DNA of 64,000 bases from Adiantum capillus-veneris (taxonomy: Eukaryota; Streptophyta; Polypodiopsida; Polypodiales; Pteridaceae), in the NCBI GenBank assembly GCA_014529385.2, contig CM043950.1, positions 82,968,843 to 83,032,842 of the forward strand. The letters are read 5' to 3'. Below the pieces are notes generated by a model, which worked only from the letters and a program-made list of their open reading frames with translations, had not been told where the DNA came from and ran no database searches. Shown here one piece after another: positions 62,170-64,000 of the stretch; the stretch's first letter is position 1; the number at the start of each line of letters is the position of its first letter. A program made the translations under genes and the position numbers.

Positions 62170-64000
62170 TGTGCATCCCTAATCAACATTTAACAGGTCC
62201 ACATGCAATTTCGGTCAAACATCTTTCATAGAGCACATCGTCTAGCTCTAGAGTACACATGCAATGCCTCATATCTTCCACAGAAGCTTGGCCCAAACCA
62301 CCACACCCCACAAACAAGTTGAAAACATAGTCCTGAGGCTCAGTAAACGTAGCTAGCTGCAACCACCTAACCATATAAAAAGTAAATTAGAAACATAATG
62401 CAAACACATATATACCATAACATTCACTAGTATCATAATTTAGACTAATCTTAATGAAAGAACAAAGATGACCGCTCTACCCCGCCTCTAAGAATGACAC
62501 CATCAATCTCAATGGGGAAGACTACATCATCTATCATGTAGCTACAATCTGCTGGAAACAATCTTTCGGCAATTTTCTCCCCTGCCTCTCTATCATAGTG
62601 TGGCACAGGATGGCCAATACGATACCAAAGACACATGTAAGATCAAGTACCTGCAAAAATAAATAAGTCAAAGAATGAATGCCATAGCTATAAAGTTTTA
62701 GTTAGGACATACAACTATGAAACTAAGTTTGTTATCTCACTGCCTCTCTAGTGAGTGGATGCCGATATGCTTTCTTGTTACACATGAGGGTCCATGTACA
62801 TAACAACACAAGTCCTACCCTAGTAGCATCTGCAATAAAATCTCTAATATGCTCGGCCATGCACATGGTGACTAAAAACCCCTCATCTGCCAAAAACTCA
62901 CGAGCCACATCCATGCACCCTGTAACTAGACCCTTGGAAAATGTGTTCCACTTGGGAACACTCATGCCCTCTACAAAAGTGAATGATGTTATGTAAGCAT
63001 ACAATCATAGTTAGCTGTAGGTATTACCCCAAAGAAAATTTACTTACCCAATGGAATTGGTCCTAGACCATCCATAAGTAAACTTGTAGGAAAATCCGCA
63101 AAGATAAGCCTAGCCACCTCACGACAAGGCACACTATCTCTGCTATATAACTTTGTATTTTGTGCCGCAAAAAATTTGTTGATGCTACAAGAAAATTAAA
63201 CATGAATCAAAATCATAGAACAATGCAAGAAGAAAATGCAAATAAGTAAGCATTATGGAAATCCACCTATCAAGGGAAAACTTATCAATTTGTGATATAT
63301 CCACAAGCAAAACATCTACAACGGTTTGGTAATGGTGCCCTACAAGAATTATCCAAATTGACTTTGAATTAGGAAATATGAAAAAAAAAATTTCTAACAA
63401 TTTTATTAAACTTACCAATAGATCATGTGATCGGCCTTCTCTCCCAAGCCTCTCGCCCAAGTGAGGACTCTGCAACAAACGAAGTAGTGTGCACCAATGA
63501 CGATGTAGTGGGCACATTAGAAGAGGGTGTCATATGATGCGGTATAGTGGTCGCCAAAGAGGACATACCGAGCTCCGTAGATGGCACAATGGGAGGCATC
63601 AAAGAGGGAGTAGGTAATCTTGATGTACTTGGTGGCTCCATGGTCCCTTTATCCTTCTTGAGCACATTGCTTGCTAGTGGAGTACCTTGAGAGCCACTCT
63701 CAATGGTGTTTTGAGTAACTCCATGTGAAACGGGAGGGAGAGACTCTTCTTGTGTCTCCTCTAAGTACTCATCACTCTGTTTTTGAAACCCTTCATTCAA
63801 CAACCATACAACACAATATCACAGTGAAGTAAGACATACATTCTCCATAGAAAATAGCCACAAGTGTATAGGTACTTACTCTCCCGTAATTCAAAATCTT
63901 GCTTTGGAATAACTCCTAGTAGATAATCCAACCACCAAGGACAAACACTGGCTTCCCATGTTGTCAAATTCCTTTCAATCAGAAAGGGAGCAAACATTGT
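62170..64000 (-). CDS. Spliced gene of unknown function, partial (5' end beyond window)
   Basis: Several minus-strand exon-like segments with plant GT-AG borders. Exon 63997-63887 (FLIERNLTTWEASVCPWWLDY..) ends at GAGTAAGT. A Pro/Ser/Thr-rich exon (63765-63415; EPPSTSRLPTPSLMPPIVPS) ends at GGTAAGT. An exon at about 63345-63270 (HHYQTVVDVLLVDISQIDKF) follows. An exon at about 63185-63047 (FFAAQNTKLYSRDSVPCREV) has donor GGTAAGT and joins in frame, phase 1, to 62974-62747 (GMSVPKWNTFSKGLVTGCMD). Later segments at 62640-62455 and 62375-62180 are likely exons but the frame at 62640 is ambiguous. No catalytic or binding motif recognised. It could be a host gene or a transposon-carried gene. Confidence 0.5.

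Overview
This is nuclear DNA of a land plant, and almost all of it is layered transposable elements rather than ordinary genes. The signs of a plant are retroelement primer-binding sites of the plant initiator-Met type (TTGGTATCAGAGC) and tRNA-Asp type (TGGCGCC..TGCCGGGGA), an interstitial block of the plant telomere unit TTTAGGG, a PPR-protein fragment, and TATA-box/GT-AG architecture. The very long (CA)n, (CT)n and (GA)n tracts and the PPR debris lead me towards a large-genome seedless plant such as a fern. That is inference only.

Layout. 1-4875: no recognisable gene; a 228-bp tandem duplication and one unknown ORF. 4876-8352: 5'-truncated non-LTR retrotransposon (LINE copy 1). 8406-10650: Ty1/copia fragment (LTR end, PBS, gag, protease). 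10690-10980: foldback MITE-like element. 12718-29863: a complete 17.1-kb Ty3/gypsy element (here G1) with two LTRs, a 5-bp target duplication CTACA, PBS and polypurine tract. It carries a second, truncated gypsy element nested antisense in its integrase, an extra protease-like domain after integrase, and a separate intact 140-codon ORF with its own TATA box. 29904-30113: PPR fragment. 30142-32590: degraded piggyBac transposon with a recognisable transposase. About 32990-38200: LINE copy 2, split by a 912-bp solo LTR. 38201-43988: antisense chromovirus-like gypsy element (G2), interrupted at a TTAA by a 1.3-kb non-autonomous piggyBac-type element. 43989-45450: LTR and leader pieces of a further family (R) around a microsatellite hairpin. 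47150-50427: gypsy integrase/chromodomain plus LTR (G3). 50577-55271: a full but decayed gypsy gag-pol (G4). 55270-57134: a 1.87-kb inverted-repeat foldback carrying a head-to-head telomere-repeat block. 57594-58933: second non-autonomous piggyBac copy. 59385-61520: R-family LTR, PBS and leader. 62170-64000: spliced antisense gene of unknown function running off the window edge.

How the parts relate. The most coherent system is the piggyBac one: a transposase source at 30142-32590 and two end-to-end homologous derivatives (38455-39773 and 57594-58933). All three share the terminal motif CACTAGnnTGGTAA and subterminal palindromes built on GGACA..TGTCC; both derivatives are flanked by TTAA on both sides, the source copy only on the left. 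The second notable system is G1, whose polyprotein frame is broken by stops while its promoter-bearing accessory ORF is open. Element ages can be ordered from nesting: G2 was hit by piggyBac and by the LINE; the LINE was hit by an LTR element that left a solo LTR; the R-family leader was hit by G2; G1 was hit by another gypsy element.
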